NCBI RefSeq assembly: GCF_008727925.1
Contig: NZ_VTWT01000003.1
Coordinates: forward strand, 248,001 to 312,000
Direction: 5' to 3'
Source of the DNA: Adhaeribacter soli
GTDB lineage: Bacteria > Bacteroidota > Bacteroidia > Cytophagales > Hymenobacteraceae
DNA length: 64,000 bases
Below are positions 33,884 to 43,520 of the stretch, one piece after another. The position numbers and the translations under genes are program-made. Below the pieces are notes generated by a model. The model was not told the DNA's origin. It worked only from the letters and a program-made list of their open reading frames with translations, and made no database searches. Numbering within the stretch: position 1 is the stretch's first letter; each line of letters opens with the position of its first letter.

Positions 33884-35863
33884 ATGAAACTAAGAGCACT
33901 TTTTTTACCTTCTGCCCTACTGTTTTGTATTGGCTTCGCACAGCCCGTTTTGGGCCAGGCCGATCTGAAAACTGCCAACCGCCTGTACGAGGAAATGGCT
34001 TTTGCCCAGGCAACCGAAGCTTATAAAAAAGTATTGGACAAAGCCGAGCCTACCTTGGAGGTAACCCAGCGTATTGCGCACAGTTACCGGCAAATGAACA
34101 ACAGCAAGGAAGCTGAATTCTGGTATGCCCAAGTGCTGGCTTTCCCGGAGGCTGCCAGCGTAAACCTGTTTTATTATGCCGAAGCTGCCCGCCGCAACGG
34201 GAATTATGCCAAAGCCAAACAACTCTACCTGCAATACGGGGCTCAGGTGCAGGCCGAAGCCGCGCTGGCTCATAAAATGGCAGCTGCCTGCGATGAAGCC
34301 ATGCACTGGCTGAAGAACCCGAAAAGCATCGAACTGAAGAAAGAATCCATTAATTCGGGCAATTCAGATTTTGGTACGGTCTTTTATAAAAATGGCATCG
34401 TCTTTTCTTCCGACCGGGAGAACCCGAAGAAAGGTGCCCAGCAGGAAGTTTATGCCTGGAACGGAAGGCCCTATCTGCAGCTTTATTACGTAGAAAAGGG
34501 CAAAGACAAGAACTGGGGACAGCCGGTGGCCATGCCTGAAGAACTGAATACCACGTATCACAACGCCTCGCCTACTTTTTCGAAGGATGGGAATACGGTT
34601 TTCTTCACGCGGGTAAACAAAGAACAGTTCCGCCAGCGCAAAGCCAACACCGACCCGACCAGCTGGATAGAACACCCGAAGAAAAATGACCTGGTCAGCC
34701 GCCTGGAAATTTACAGCTCCGAGTTTAAGAACGGAAAATGGACCAAACCGAAAGCCTTTGCCTACAACAAAGCCCGGGAATATTCGGTGGGCCATCCGGC
34801 GCTTTCTCCCGACGGACAGGTACTGTACTTTGCTTCCGATATGCCAGGAGGCTTAGGGGAAACCGATCTGTACTATTGCCTGAAAATGCGTGATGGCAGT
34901 TGGGGCAAGCCGGTAAATTGCGGCGCTACGGTAAATACCGCCGGCCGTGAAGCTTTCCCGGCCGTAGCTGCTGACGGTACGCTTTATTTTTCCTCCGATG
35001 GTCACGTAGGAATGGGCGGGTTGGATCTGTTTTCGGCCAAAGGAGAAAAAGAGAACTGGAAAGAAGTGGCAAACCTGCAGGCCCCGCTGAATTCCGGCAA
35101 CGATGATTTCGGAATTATCTTCGAGCCTAACGGCGAGAACGGGTATTTGTCTTCGAACCGCGACAGTGAGAACGGCACCGATAATATTTATTCCTTTAAG
35201 CCTTACCGGATTCCGTGCACGCTGGAAGGTCGCACAGTAGAACAGGCCGTAGCTAAGCATAACCAGGACCCGCCGAAACCGGTAAGCAACGTAAGGTTAA
35301 AACTTTACCATCCGAACGATACGGCTGCTATTGTGGCTTATTCCGATGCTGACGGAAGATTCAGTTTCAATATTGAGCAGGGCATAAAATATACCATAAA
35401 AGGCATTAAGAGTGGTTACCTGACCAAGTCAGCTGAGGTAACCCCGGACTGCAAAAGCGTGCTCGATATGATCAAGCTGAACATGACACTGAACAAGAAC
35501 GTGGTGAACAATTCTTACATCGTAGAGAATATTTATTATGACGTCGACAAGCACGAGATCCGGCCGGATGCGGCCAAAGAACTGGATAAACTGGCGGTAA
35601 TGCTGCGGGATAACCCGGAAGTTAAGATCGAACTGAGTTCGCATACCGATAGCCGGCAAACCAACGGCTATAACCAAATGCTTTCCCAGTTACGGGCCGA
35701 TGCCGCCGTGGAGTACATTATTTCTCAGGGAATTGACAAAAAACGCATTACAGCCAAGGGCTACGGCGAGTCGAAGCTGCTGAACCGCTGTAAGGACGGT
35801 GTGAAATGTTCTGAACAGGAGCATCAGCTGAACCGGAGAACCGAATTCAAATTGATCCGGTAA
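33884..35863 (+). CDS. PorE-like TPR / PD40 beta-propeller / OmpA protein (cassette 1)
   Basis: A 659-residue envelope protein. Signal peptide about 1-25, TPR-type helices about 26-140 (TANRLYEEMAFAQATEAYKK), a PD40 beta-propeller about 150-430 (GHPALSPDGQVLYFASDMPG, TLYFSSDGHVGMGGLDLFSA), a carboxypeptidase-regulatory-like beta-sandwich about 440-535, and a C-terminal OmpA peptidoglycan-binding domain about 545-659 (ELSSHTDSRQTNGYNQMLSQ, GYGESKLLNRC). This domain order is that of PorE, a T9SS component of Porphyromonas that contacts peptidoglycan. It is the third gene of the cassette and would tether the PorP-like partner to the cell wall (inference). Confidence 0.9.
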   Translation: MKLRALFLPSALLFCIGFAQPVLGQADLKTANRLYEEMAFAQATEAYKKVLDKAEPTLEVTQRIAHSYRQMNNSKEAEFWYAQVLAFPEAASVNLFYYAEAARRNGNYAKAKQLYLQYGAQVQAEAALAHKMAAACDEAMHWLKNPKSIELKKESINSGNSDFGTVFYKNGIVFSSDRENPKKGAQQEVYAWNGRPYLQLYYVEKGKDKNWGQPVAMPEELNTTYHNASPTFSKDGNTVFFTRVNKEQFRQRKANTDPTSWIEHPKKNDLVSRLEIYSSEFKNGKWTKPKAFAYNKAREYSVGHPALSPDGQVLYFASDMPGGLGETDLYYCLKMRDGSWGKPVNCGATVNTAGREAFPAVAADGTLYFSSDGHVGMGGLDLFSAKGEKENWKEVANLQAPLNSGNDDFGIIFEPNGENGYLSSNRDSENGTDNIYSFKPYRIPCTLEGRTVEQAVAKHNQDPPKPVSNVRLKLYHPNDTAAIVAYSDADGRFSFNIEQGIKYTIKGIKSGYLTKSAEVTPDCKSVLDMIKLNMTLNKNVVNNSYIVENIYYDVDKHEIRPDAAKELDKLAVMLRDNPEVKIELSSHTDSRQTNGYNQMLSQLRADAAVEYIISQGIDKKRITAKGYGESKLLNRCKDGVKCSEQEHQLNRRTEFKLIR

Positions 35864-35904
35864 AGCATTTTCGCTGGAAAAACTTTTACTTATTTTATTT
35901 GTAG

Positions 35905-35940
35905 TAAGCCTGCGTTTATTTAAGCGCAGGCTTATTTTTT
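35905..35940 (+). terminator. Terminator of cassette 1
   Basis: Stem TAAGCCTGCG / CGCAGGCTTA with a 10-base loop and a following TTTTTT, 42 bases after the stop. The stem sequence GCGCAGGCT recurs in the terminator of cassette 2. The remaining 215 bases up to 36155 are very AT-rich, with no other recognised feature. Confidence 0.92.
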
Positions 35941-36154
35941 CATAATAAATTCATAATTAATGAATATCCTTAATGGAAAATTAGATAAATATTAAAAATA
36001 AATATAGGGTCATTTATATTTATCTTGTCTTTTGTTTAAATACTTTGCAAAATTTGCACATATTTGTGGTGTTAAGTTTTGTGTACTGATACCTGCTTTA
36101 TCTTCTTTTAGTTAGCTGTTTAAAGTTCAATGTTTTTTGATTCATAATTGATTC

Positions 36155-39100
36155 ATGGGTAAGAATATATTCCTGTCTTTGTTCTTTTTGCTGCTTGCCG
36201 GCTATATTCCAGGCGTAGCCATGCCGCTCTTAACCGGCACAGAAAAGGGGGCGCTTTTTCCCGGTAAAAAAAATACTGCCCAAAGGGCTACAGGTTCAGG
36301 GAAGAAAGTTTTATCCGGAAATCAAAAAAAAGGCTCTGTCGGCCCGGACCTACGCATAAAAAAAACGGCAAATAAGTTCTTTTACGATTTTGGCGAAAGC
36401 GTAACTTTTACGATTAAAGTATATAACGAAGGAACAACACTGGAGCGAAACGTTTTTGTGGAAGATGCCCTTCCTACGGGCTTAAGCTATTTAGGTGCCA
36501 GTCCGGGTTATGATAGGGCAGCAGAAAGATGGATAATCAACGCCCTCGCCATTGGTGATTCCGCCACGTTTACAATCTTTGCACGAACTACCAAAGGTGG
36601 TCAGATAACAAACGTGGCTTATGCGAATTTAGACGGGTCTATTGATGCCACGCCTGCTAATAACAGTTCTCCTGCCACGATCTGCGTGCGGCCGCCTGAT
36701 CCAGGCATTATAAAAGGGCCATTGAATCTGTGCATAAAAGATAGTAGTACGTATTCGGTTACCAATGTTCCCGGCGTAGGCTTTACCTGGTTTGTTCCCC
36801 CTACGTGGACGATCATATCCGGACAGGGAAGTAATGCCATTCTGTTAAAACCAGGAAACGATACCTTAACGGCTTATGTGTATGTAAGAGGAAGCACCAC
36901 TTGTGGTACCAGTACTTTAGACTCCTTAAAGGTTATTGCCACCAGAAAGCCGGATAGTTTGTCGGTAATAACCGGCGATACGGTGGTGTGTGAAAATGCG
37001 ATAGGAAAGGTTTATTCGGTAACTGAAAATTCGAACGTTGAAGATTATACCTGGAAAGTGCCGGCCGGGTGGGTAATTACTGCCGGGCAGGGAACGCATG
37101 CTATTACGGTAAATACCAGTGCCACCGGCGGGGTAATTTCGGTGGAAGGCGCGAACATCTGTGGCTTGAGTCCCAAGAGCGAACTTCCTGTAAAGTCGGT
37201 GAAATTGCCGCTTACGCTTGGTAATATTATTCCGCCTTTTGCCGGCGATCCCTGCGTGGGGCAGGATAGCCTGGTTTATACTGTACTTGCCGCAACCGAT
37301 GTGACCCAATACAACTGGACGGTACCAACTGGTTGGACGATAGTTTCCGGGCAGGGTACTGATAGTATTACCGTATTTGCAGGCACAACGGGCGGTTTGA
37401 TTTCGGTGGTGGGCGAGAATAACTGTGGCGAAGGCCCGGTAAGCAGTTTGCAGGTAACGCCAGCCACCAAAGCGCCCGACCAACCGGCTGTAATTTCCGG
37501 CGATATTTTTCCTTGTATTAATCAAACGGGTGTAATCTACAGCGTTGCGGCCCAGGCCGGCGTAAATAAATATAACTGGACGGTCCCGGGTGACTGGACA
37601 ATTGTGGCAGGCCAGAATACGAACCAGATTACGGTAAATGTAGGCAGCCTTGCCGATTCCATAAAGGTTACGGCTGCTAACGGATGCGGAACCAGTATAA
37701 CCAGTGCGCTTGCCGTAACTCCGCAAACAGGCGTGCCGCCTGCTCCGGTTGCAATCATAACCGGTCCGGGCGGTAGTCCGTGCGTTGGCCAAGTGAATTT
37801 TGTGTACTCCGTGGCTGCCGTAGGCGGCGCTTCCGGGTATACCTGGTCACTGCCTAATGGCTGGACCATTGCATCAGGACAGGGAACAAATGCCATTACC
37901 GTTTTGGCTGGTAGTAACGGAGGGCTTGTTTCCGTGACAGCCGATAATGGTTGCGGCTCCAGCCCTGCCGTATCGGTTCCGGTGCTGCCGGTCGCCTCGC
38001 CACCTGCCGCTCCGATAGCCATTTTGGGCGACCCGGTGCCTTGCGTAGGCAATACCAATAATATTTACAGCGTGCCGGTAATTCCCGGCGCCGTTAGCTA
38101 TACCTGGACCGTACCTGCCAGCTGGACCATAAATGCCGGTCAAGGAAAAGACAGTATAGATGTTACTCCGGGTACTACCGGCGGCGTGATTTCTGTAATT
38201 GCGGAAAACAGCTGCGGAAGCAGTACTGCGATAAGCATGGTGGTAAACAGTGCTACGGCCGAACCGGCCAGGCCGGGAGCCATTAACGGAAATGCCAATG
38301 TTTGCCTGAACCAGAACGGCCTTACGTATTCAGTAGCAGCAGTGCCCTTTGCTTCGGCCTATTACTGGACCGTACCGCAGGGCTGGACCATAAACTCCGG
38401 GCAGGGAACCAACTCAATTTCTGTTCGGAATATCACATCGGGAGGCACTATTTCAGTAACTGCCGTAAATGGCTGTGGTTCCAGCCTCGATACTACCTTA
38501 ACGGTTACCATGAGTACCGTTGCCCCTGGCCCGGCCAAACCTATAACCGGAAGCATTAATCCTTGTATCGGGCAGACCTCCGCTGTTTATTCTACCCAGC
38601 CGGTGCAGGGCGCTTCCAGCTATAACTGGACCGTGCCGAACGGCTGGCAGATCATTTCCGGGCGGGGTACCGACAATATAACCGTTACTATAGGAGCTCA
38701 AAGCGGAAACGTTTCGGTAGCGCCGGTAAACGGCTGTGGAAGCGGCGCTTTCAGCACCCTGGTGGTTACGCCATCGAACAGGACCGTGCCGGTGGTAGGG
38801 CCTGTTTCCGGGAGCGGAGTGCCTTGTATCGGTCAAACCAAGGTGAAGTACCAGGTTGCCGCTATTCCGGGTGTCAGCGTTTATAACTGGATCTTACCGC
38901 AGGGTTGGATCATAACCAAAGGTTCTGGCACTAACAGCATTGAAGTTGAGGTAGGCAATACTTCCGGGCAGGTAGAGGTTACCGCGGCTAATAATTGCGG
39001 CACCAGTTTACCAGTGAATATTCCTGTAAATCCTGCATCCAGCGCACCGGATTCTTCGGGCAGGATCTCCGGTCTGGCGGGGCCTTGTCTGGGAAGAACT

Positions 39101-40069
39101 ATTACGTATGTAACCTCTGGCGCAAGCCGAACCGATACCTATACCTGGACCGTGCCGCCGGGCTGGAACATTTTGTCCGGTCAGGGGAATGATACGGTAA
39201 CCGTGAGGGCGGGCAGCGCGGCTGGTAACATTACCGTAATTGCTTCGAACGGTTGCGGAGCGGCCCCCGCTGCCACCTTTGCCGTAACGCCGAATACCAC
39301 GCCGCCGGTGCTAACCGGTTTGATCTCGGGCCGTGACCGGGTTTGTGAAGGCGAGGAAGATTTAACGTATTCCATTGCCAGCGTTTCCGGCGCGAGTTCT
39401 TATAATTGGACGGTGCCTAATAGCTGGCAGATCATCTCCGGGCAGGGCACTACCAGCATTGTGGTAAAGGCCGGCGATACGAACGGGAATATAATGGTAG
39501 ATGCCTTAAATGATTGCGGCCGGAGCGCTACAGTTATTTTTGTGGTGAACGTGAGAACGCTGCCGGTAATTACCGGGAAGATGAAAATTGAAAACCTGAC
39601 CTGTACCTCCCGCAGCTATTCGGTTACGCCGGTTGCAGAAGCTACCAGTTATTTCTGGACCGTACCGAAAGGCTGGGCCATAACCAAAGGACAGGGAACG
39701 CCGGCCATTCAGGTAACGGTTTCAGCCGACACCGGTTCGGTGGCCGTAGCTGTGCAGAACGATGGCTGTTCCGGCAAACCCCTGAAACTGAAAGTAAGCG
39801 GCGATATTACCCTGGATGTACCAAATGCCTTCTCCCCGAATAACGATGGCATAAACGATGTGTGGGAAATTCCGGAACTGGATAACTACCCCGATAATGA
39901 GGTTACGGTAATAAATCGCTGGGGAAATGAAGTTTTCCGTACGAAGAATTACCAGCAGAACTGGAACGGGAAAGACCTGGCGGCCGGCACCTACTATTAT
40001 ATACTGCGGGTGAAGCTTTGTAACGAGGTAGAGAAAACCTTTAAAGGGTTTGTAATGATTGCACGCTAA
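36155..40069 (+). CDS. Giant T9SS type B surface protein with PKD-like repeats (cassette 2)
   Basis: A 1304-residue exported protein, paralogous to the 1657-residue protein of cassette 1 but without the DUF3494 domain. A signal peptide (about 1-22) is followed by a basic linker (TGSGKKVLSGNQKKGSVGPD), one DUF11 domain at about 65-175 (DLRIKKTANKFFYDFGESVT), 12 PKD-like repeats (core YNWTVPTGWTIVSGQGT, AANGCG) and a CHU_C/type B sorting domain at the end (VPNAFSPNNDGINDVWEI, FKGFVMIAR). The last 30 residues match the cassette 1 protein closely. Followed after 13 bases by its own PorP/SprF gene. Likely a surface adhesin or filament involved in attachment or gliding-like behaviour; no enzymatic domain. 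Confidence 0.9.
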   Translation: MGKNIFLSLFFLLLAGYIPGVAMPLLTGTEKGALFPGKKNTAQRATGSGKKVLSGNQKKGSVGPDLRIKKTANKFFYDFGESVTFTIKVYNEGTTLERNVFVEDALPTGLSYLGASPGYDRAAERWIINALAIGDSATFTIFARTTKGGQITNVAYANLDGSIDATPANNSSPATICVRPPDPGIIKGPLNLCIKDSSTYSVTNVPGVGFTWFVPPTWTIISGQGSNAILLKPGNDTLTAYVYVRGSTTCGTSTLDSLKVIATRKPDSLSVITGDTVVCENAIGKVYSVTENSNVEDYTWKVPAGWVITAGQGTHAITVNTSATGGVISVEGANICGLSPKSELPVKSVKLPLTLGNIIPPFAGDPCVGQDSLVYTVLAATDVTQYNWTVPTGWTIVSGQGTDSITVFAGTTGGLISVVGENNCGEGPVSSLQVTPATKAPDQPAVISGDIFPCINQTGVIYSVAAQAGVNKYNWTVPGDWTIVAGQNTNQITVNVGSLADSIKVTAANGCGTSITSALAVTPQTGVPPAPVAIITGPGGSPCVGQVNFVYSVAAVGGASGYTWSLPNGWTIASGQGTNAITVLAGSNGGLVSVTADNGCGSSPAVSVPVLPVASPPAAPIAILGDPVPCVGNTNNIYSVPVIPGAVSYTWTVPASWTINAGQGKDSIDVTPGTTGGVISVIAENSCGSSTAISMVVNSATAEPARPGAINGNANVCLNQNGLTYSVAAVPFASAYYWTVPQGWTINSGQGTNSISVRNITSGGTISVTAVNGCGSSLDTTLTVTMSTVAPGPAKPITGSINPCIGQTSAVYSTQPVQGASSYNWTVPNGWQIISGRGTDNITVTIGAQSGNVSVAPVNGCGSGAFSTLVVTPSNRTVPVVGPVSGSGVPCIGQTKVKYQVAAIPGVSVYNWILPQGWIITKGSGTNSIEVEVGNTSGQVEVTAANNCGTSLPVNIPVNPASSAPDSSGRISGLAGPCLGRTITYVTSGASRTDTYTWTVPPGWNILSGQGNDTVTVRAGSAAGNITVIASNGCGAAPAATFAVTPNTTPPVLTGLISGRDRVCEGEEDLTYSIASVSGASSYNWTVPNSWQIISGQGTTSIVVKAGDTNGNIMVDALNDCGRSATVIFVVNVRTLPVITGKMKIENLTCTSRSYSVTPVAEATSYFWTVPKGWAITKGQGTPAIQVTVSADTGSVAVAVQNDGCSGKPLKLKVSGDITLDVPNAFSPNNDGINDVWEIPELDNYPDNEVTVINRWGNEVFRTKNYQQNWNGKDLAAGTYYYILRVKLCNEVEKTFKGFVMIAR
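36689..39795 (+). repeat. Array of 12 PKD-like repeats in the second giant protein
   Basis: In-frame repeats of about 260 bp with the same Cys, W-x-VP and GQGT landmarks as in cassette 1. Distinguishing marks occur in the same order in both arrays: a PPFAG insert before the first Cys in repeat 3, PCIGQ/PCINQ in repeat 4, a GGSPC/GGAPC insert in repeat 5, N-x-VC-x-NQNG in repeat 7, and a C-terminal short repeat lacking N-G-C-G. Confidence 0.88.
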
Positions 40070-40082
40070 ACTTTAAAGGAAG

Positions 40083-41042
40083 ATGAATTTACGAGGAATG
40101 CGACAGATATTGCTTATTTTTTGCCTCTGGCTGGCTGCCGGTGCGGTCTATGCCCAACAAAGTGCCCAGTACACCCAGTACATTTTCAACGGGTTGATTA
40201 TTAATCCGGCTTATGCGGGTACCAAAGAGATCTTAAATGCCAATGCCATGTACCGGAGCCAGTGGGCCGGCCTGGAAGGTGCGCCTACCACCCAGACCTT
40301 TGCGGCAGACGGGGCGCTTAAAAACAACCGGCTTGGCGTGGGGCTTCAGGTTGTGAACGATAAAGTAGGCGCTCAGGGAAGGTTGAATATTCTGGCCAGC
40401 GGGTCGGTGCATTTGCCGGTAAGTTATGAAGGCCGGCTAAGTTTCGGCCTGGCCGGCGGCGTAAGCCAGTATTCCATAGACGGCAGCATGCTGAAAACGG
40501 TAAACCCCAACGATCCGGCCATTCCGAATTCGAAGTTCTCCTCCCTCTTGCCCGATGCCCAGGCAGGAGTTTATTTCCATACCGAACAGTTTTATGCCGG
40601 TTTTTCCGGAGCGAATTTAATTGGCGCTAAAAGCGATTACGTGCTTACGCCGGAACGGCATTATTTTTTAACTTCCGGCTATGTTTTTAACCTGGGAAGC
40701 ATGGTGAAGTTTAAACCGAGCTTTTTGCTGAAAAGTGATTTTAAAGCGCCTACCAACCTGGATCTGAATACCTTTGTGCTGTTTGCCGAACGCCTTTGGC
40801 TCGGAGCCTCGTACCGCACGGGCGTACACCTGCTGCCGGAAGCCTCTCTGGACAAAGACCTGGGAATGAAGAATGCCGTGGCGGGTATCGTGGAGCTTTA
40901 CCTTACGAAGAAGATCAAGATCGGGTATGCGCATGATTTTACCCTGACCGGCCTGAGCGAATATGCCAGCCACGAATTTTCCCTGGGATATTATTTCCTT
41001 AAAAAAGATGATAGCCGGATGCTTACACCCCGCTACTTCTAA
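40083..41042 (+). CDS. PorP/SprF family T9SS outer-membrane protein (cassette 2)
   Basis: A 319-residue paralogue of the 314-residue protein of cassette 1. Signal peptide ending AAGAVYAQ, then the same family hallmark QQSAQYTQYIFNGLIINPAY and the barrel end YFLKKDDSRMLTPRYF. An internal ATG at 40098 aligns with the start of the paralogue and could be the true start. It lies 13 bases after the giant gene and 30 bases before the PorE-like gene. The expected job is outer-membrane export and anchoring of the preceding type B protein. Specific pairing with its own neighbour rather than with the paralogous one is plausible but unproven. Confidence 0.92.
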   Translation: MNLRGMRQILLIFCLWLAAGAVYAQQSAQYTQYIFNGLIINPAYAGTKEILNANAMYRSQWAGLEGAPTTQTFAADGALKNNRLGVGLQVVNDKVGAQGRLNILASGSVHLPVSYEGRLSFGLAGGVSQYSIDGSMLKTVNPNDPAIPNSKFSSLLPDAQAGVYFHTEQFYAGFSGANLIGAKSDYVLTPERHYFLTSGYVFNLGSMVKFKPSFLLKSDFKAPTNLDLNTFVLFAERLWLGASYRTGVHLLPEASLDKDLGMKNAVAGIVELYLTKKIKIGYAHDFTLTGLSEYASHEFSLGYYFLKKDDSRMLTPRYF

Positions 41043-41072
41043 CCTGATCGCTTTTTCTGCCTGCATCTTCCC

Positions 41073-43043
41073 ATGAAACTGAAACCGCTTTTTTTATTTT
41101 TTACCCTACTGTTTTGCCTGCTCGGCAGCCAGCCTGGCCGGGCGCAGCTTCCGCTGAAAGCAGCCAACCGCCTGTACGAGGAAATGAAATATCCCCAGGC
41201 AATTGCCGCCTATAAAAAGCTGCTCGACGAAAAGGAGCCTTCTCTGGAAGTGCTGGAAGGTTTAGGGAACAGCTACCGGCAAATGAACAACAACAAGGAA
41301 GCCGAGTTCTGGTATGCCCAGACCATGAATTTCCCGAAGGTGAGCGTCGAAACCCAGTACAATTACGCCGAGGCGTTGCGACGGAACGAAAAATACGAAC
41401 GCGCCAAAGAAGTATTTCAGCAGGTACTGGATAAAGATAAAACCAAAGCCGAACAGGTAAACCAGCTGATTACGGCTTGTGACCAGGCTTTGGCGTGGCA
41501 GGCCAATCCCAAAAGAATAGACATCAAAAAGGAGCATTTCAATTCCGAGAATTCCGATTTTAGCCCGGTTTTCTATAAAAAAGGCCTGGTGTTTTCCTCT
41601 GACCGCGACCGGAAAACCAAAATGGGCATGTATAGCTGGACGGGAAAACCTTACCTGCAACTCTACACCATTCAGCAGGATTCTACCGGAAACTGGAGCG
41701 CACCGGCGGCTTTGCCAAACCGGATAAACTCATCCTTTCATAATGCGGCAGCCACATTTTCGGCCTCCGGCGATACCATTTTCTTTACCCGTACCAACAA
41801 AGAGCCGGTGCGCCGCCGCAACGGCAACTCCGACCCTACGAGCTGGCAACCCGTTCCGGCCAAAGACCAGTTCCTGAACCGGCTGGAGATCTTCACTTCT
41901 GAATTTAAAGGCGATGCCTGGACTGCCGCCAAACCGTTTGCATATAATAACCACAAAGAATATTCGGTGGGGCACCCGGCGCTTTCTCCGGATGGCAAGC
42001 TGCTTTATTTTGTTTCGGATATGCCGGGCGGAAAAGGCCAGACCGATCTGTATTTCTGTGAACGGCAGGCCAATGGTTCCTGGAGCAAACCGGTTAATTG
42101 CGGGCCAACCGTAAATACTCCGGGTAAAGAAACATTTCCGGTAGTAGCAGCCGATGGCACTTTATACTTTTCTTCCGACGGACATGTAGGAATGGGCGGT
42201 TTGGATTTGTTTTCGGTGCAGGGTTCCCGCGACCAGTGGAATGAAGTAAAAAATATGGAGCCGCCATTTAATTCCGGAGCCGATGATTTCGGGATCGTTT
42301 TTGAACCGGGTACTGAAAAAGGATATTTCTCTTCGAACCGCAACAGCGAAACCGGGGTAGATAATATTTACAGCTTTAAGCCGGAACAACTGCCCTGTAA
42401 GCTCGATGGCCGGGTTATGGAGCAGCCGGTGGCGCAGCAATTGCAGGCCAAACCCAAACCTATTGCCGGAGTAATGCTTCGCCTTTATAAACCCGGCGAT
42501 TCCATTCCTCAAACCACCTATTCCGACGCCGATGGTAACTTTACCTTCCCGATTACCGCTGGCATTGAATATACCATTAAGGGTGTGAAGTCGGGTTATT
42601 TAACCAAATCCTCTACCATTACGCCGGATTGCAAATCGGTGGTGGATATGATCAAAATCGATATGGCCATGAACAAGAATAAGATGAATTACTCTTACGT
42701 GGTGGAGAACATTTACTACGACCTGGACAAATTCGACATCCGGCCGGACGCAGCCAAAGAACTGGATAAAATGGTAGTGATGCTGAAAGACAACCCGAAC
42801 ATTAAGATAGAACTGAGTTCGCATACCGACAGCCGCCAGACGCAAGGGTATAATAAATTGCTGTCGCAGTTGCGCGCCGAGGCCGCCGTGAAATACATGA
42901 TCCTGCAGGGGATCGATGCCCGCAGATTGAAAGCAAAAGGCTACGGCGAAACCAAACTCCGGAATCGTTGCAAAGACAACGTACAATGCTCGGAAGAAGA
43001 ACACCAGCTTAACCGGAGAACCGAATTTAAGCTGATCCGGTAG
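41073..43043 (+). CDS. PorE-like TPR / PD40 beta-propeller / OmpA protein (cassette 2)
   Basis: A 656-residue paralogue of the cassette 1 PorE-like protein, with the same order: signal peptide, TPR helices (AANRLYEEMKYPQAIAAYKK), PD40 propeller (GHPALSPDGKLLYFVSDMPG, TLYFSSDGHVGMGGLDLFSV), regulatory beta-sandwich (TIKGVKSGYLTKSSTITPDC) and OmpA domain (ELSSHTDSRQTQGYNKLLSQ, NRRTEFKLIR at the end). The OmpA part is the most conserved between the two copies. The N-terminal TPR part has diverged more, which would suit contact with different partners. Third gene of cassette 2, ending in a terminator related to that of cassette 1. Confidence 0.9.
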   Translation: MKLKPLFLFFTLLFCLLGSQPGRAQLPLKAANRLYEEMKYPQAIAAYKKLLDEKEPSLEVLEGLGNSYRQMNNNKEAEFWYAQTMNFPKVSVETQYNYAEALRRNEKYERAKEVFQQVLDKDKTKAEQVNQLITACDQALAWQANPKRIDIKKEHFNSENSDFSPVFYKKGLVFSSDRDRKTKMGMYSWTGKPYLQLYTIQQDSTGNWSAPAALPNRINSSFHNAAATFSASGDTIFFTRTNKEPVRRRNGNSDPTSWQPVPAKDQFLNRLEIFTSEFKGDAWTAAKPFAYNNHKEYSVGHPALSPDGKLLYFVSDMPGGKGQTDLYFCERQANGSWSKPVNCGPTVNTPGKETFPVVAADGTLYFSSDGHVGMGGLDLFSVQGSRDQWNEVKNMEPPFNSGADDFGIVFEPGTEKGYFSSNRNSETGVDNIYSFKPEQLPCKLDGRVMEQPVAQQLQAKPKPIAGVMLRLYKPGDSIPQTTYSDADGNFTFPITAGIEYTIKGVKSGYLTKSSTITPDCKSVVDMIKIDMAMNKNKMNYSYVVENIYYDLDKFDIRPDAAKELDKMVVMLKDNPNIKIELSSHTDSRQTQGYNKLLSQLRAEAAVKYMILQGIDARRLKAKGYGETKLRNRCKDNVQCSEEEHQLNRRTEFKLIR

Positions 43044-43099
43044 CGGGTTTTTCAACCGAAAAGGCTACAGTTTTAGACAGAAAAAGTGCCCTAGATTAT

Positions 43100-43132
43100 G
43101 AGCCTGTGCTGAAAGGCGCAGGCTCTTCTTGT
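43100..43132 (+). terminator. Terminator of cassette 2
   Basis: Stem GAGCCTGTGC / GCGCAGGCTC (one T-G pair) with a 6-base loop, then TTCTTGTT, 57 bases after the stop. Shares the GCGCAGGCT core with the terminator of cassette 1. Confidence 0.8.
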
Positions 43133-43203
43133 TCCATTTCATTTCTGATTTATCATAGCCTGTTATCAACCTAGGGCATATCCACCTCTTTAATAACCAA
43201 CAT

Positions 43204-43393
43204 CACCTCGGTCTGTGCCCCCACAGACCGAAGCAGAGGCCTGAAAAATTAGCAATGGTTTTGTTATCTAAACTATGAAAGAGGCAAGAAATTCCGCCAT
43301 TTCCGGGCAAAGCGTTTATTATGCATTAATGAGCAGGTAGCTTTTTAACTTTTAACTGCAGTGCTTCGGTCTGTGAGGGCGCAGACCGAGGTG
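43204..43393. repeat. Inverted pair of 32-bp REP-like hairpins
   Basis: Arms 43204-43235 and 43362-43393 are reverse complements with 2 mismatches in 32 bases. Each arm is itself a hairpin (TCGGTCTGTG / CACAGACCGA around CCCC in the first). The 126 bases between carry no gene. The nested inverted arrangement resembles paired REP elements or a small non-autonomous mobile element. Confidence 0.8.
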
Positions 43394-43520
43394 AAAGGAC
43401 AGCAACTAATCATAGCAGGTTTTTTCAACACTGCTAAGTCGGAATTTCTTCTTCAAATTCATCACGTTACCCATAGTTACCATCAGATTTTAACCAACTC
43501 TATAAAGCTTGCTTTATGGG

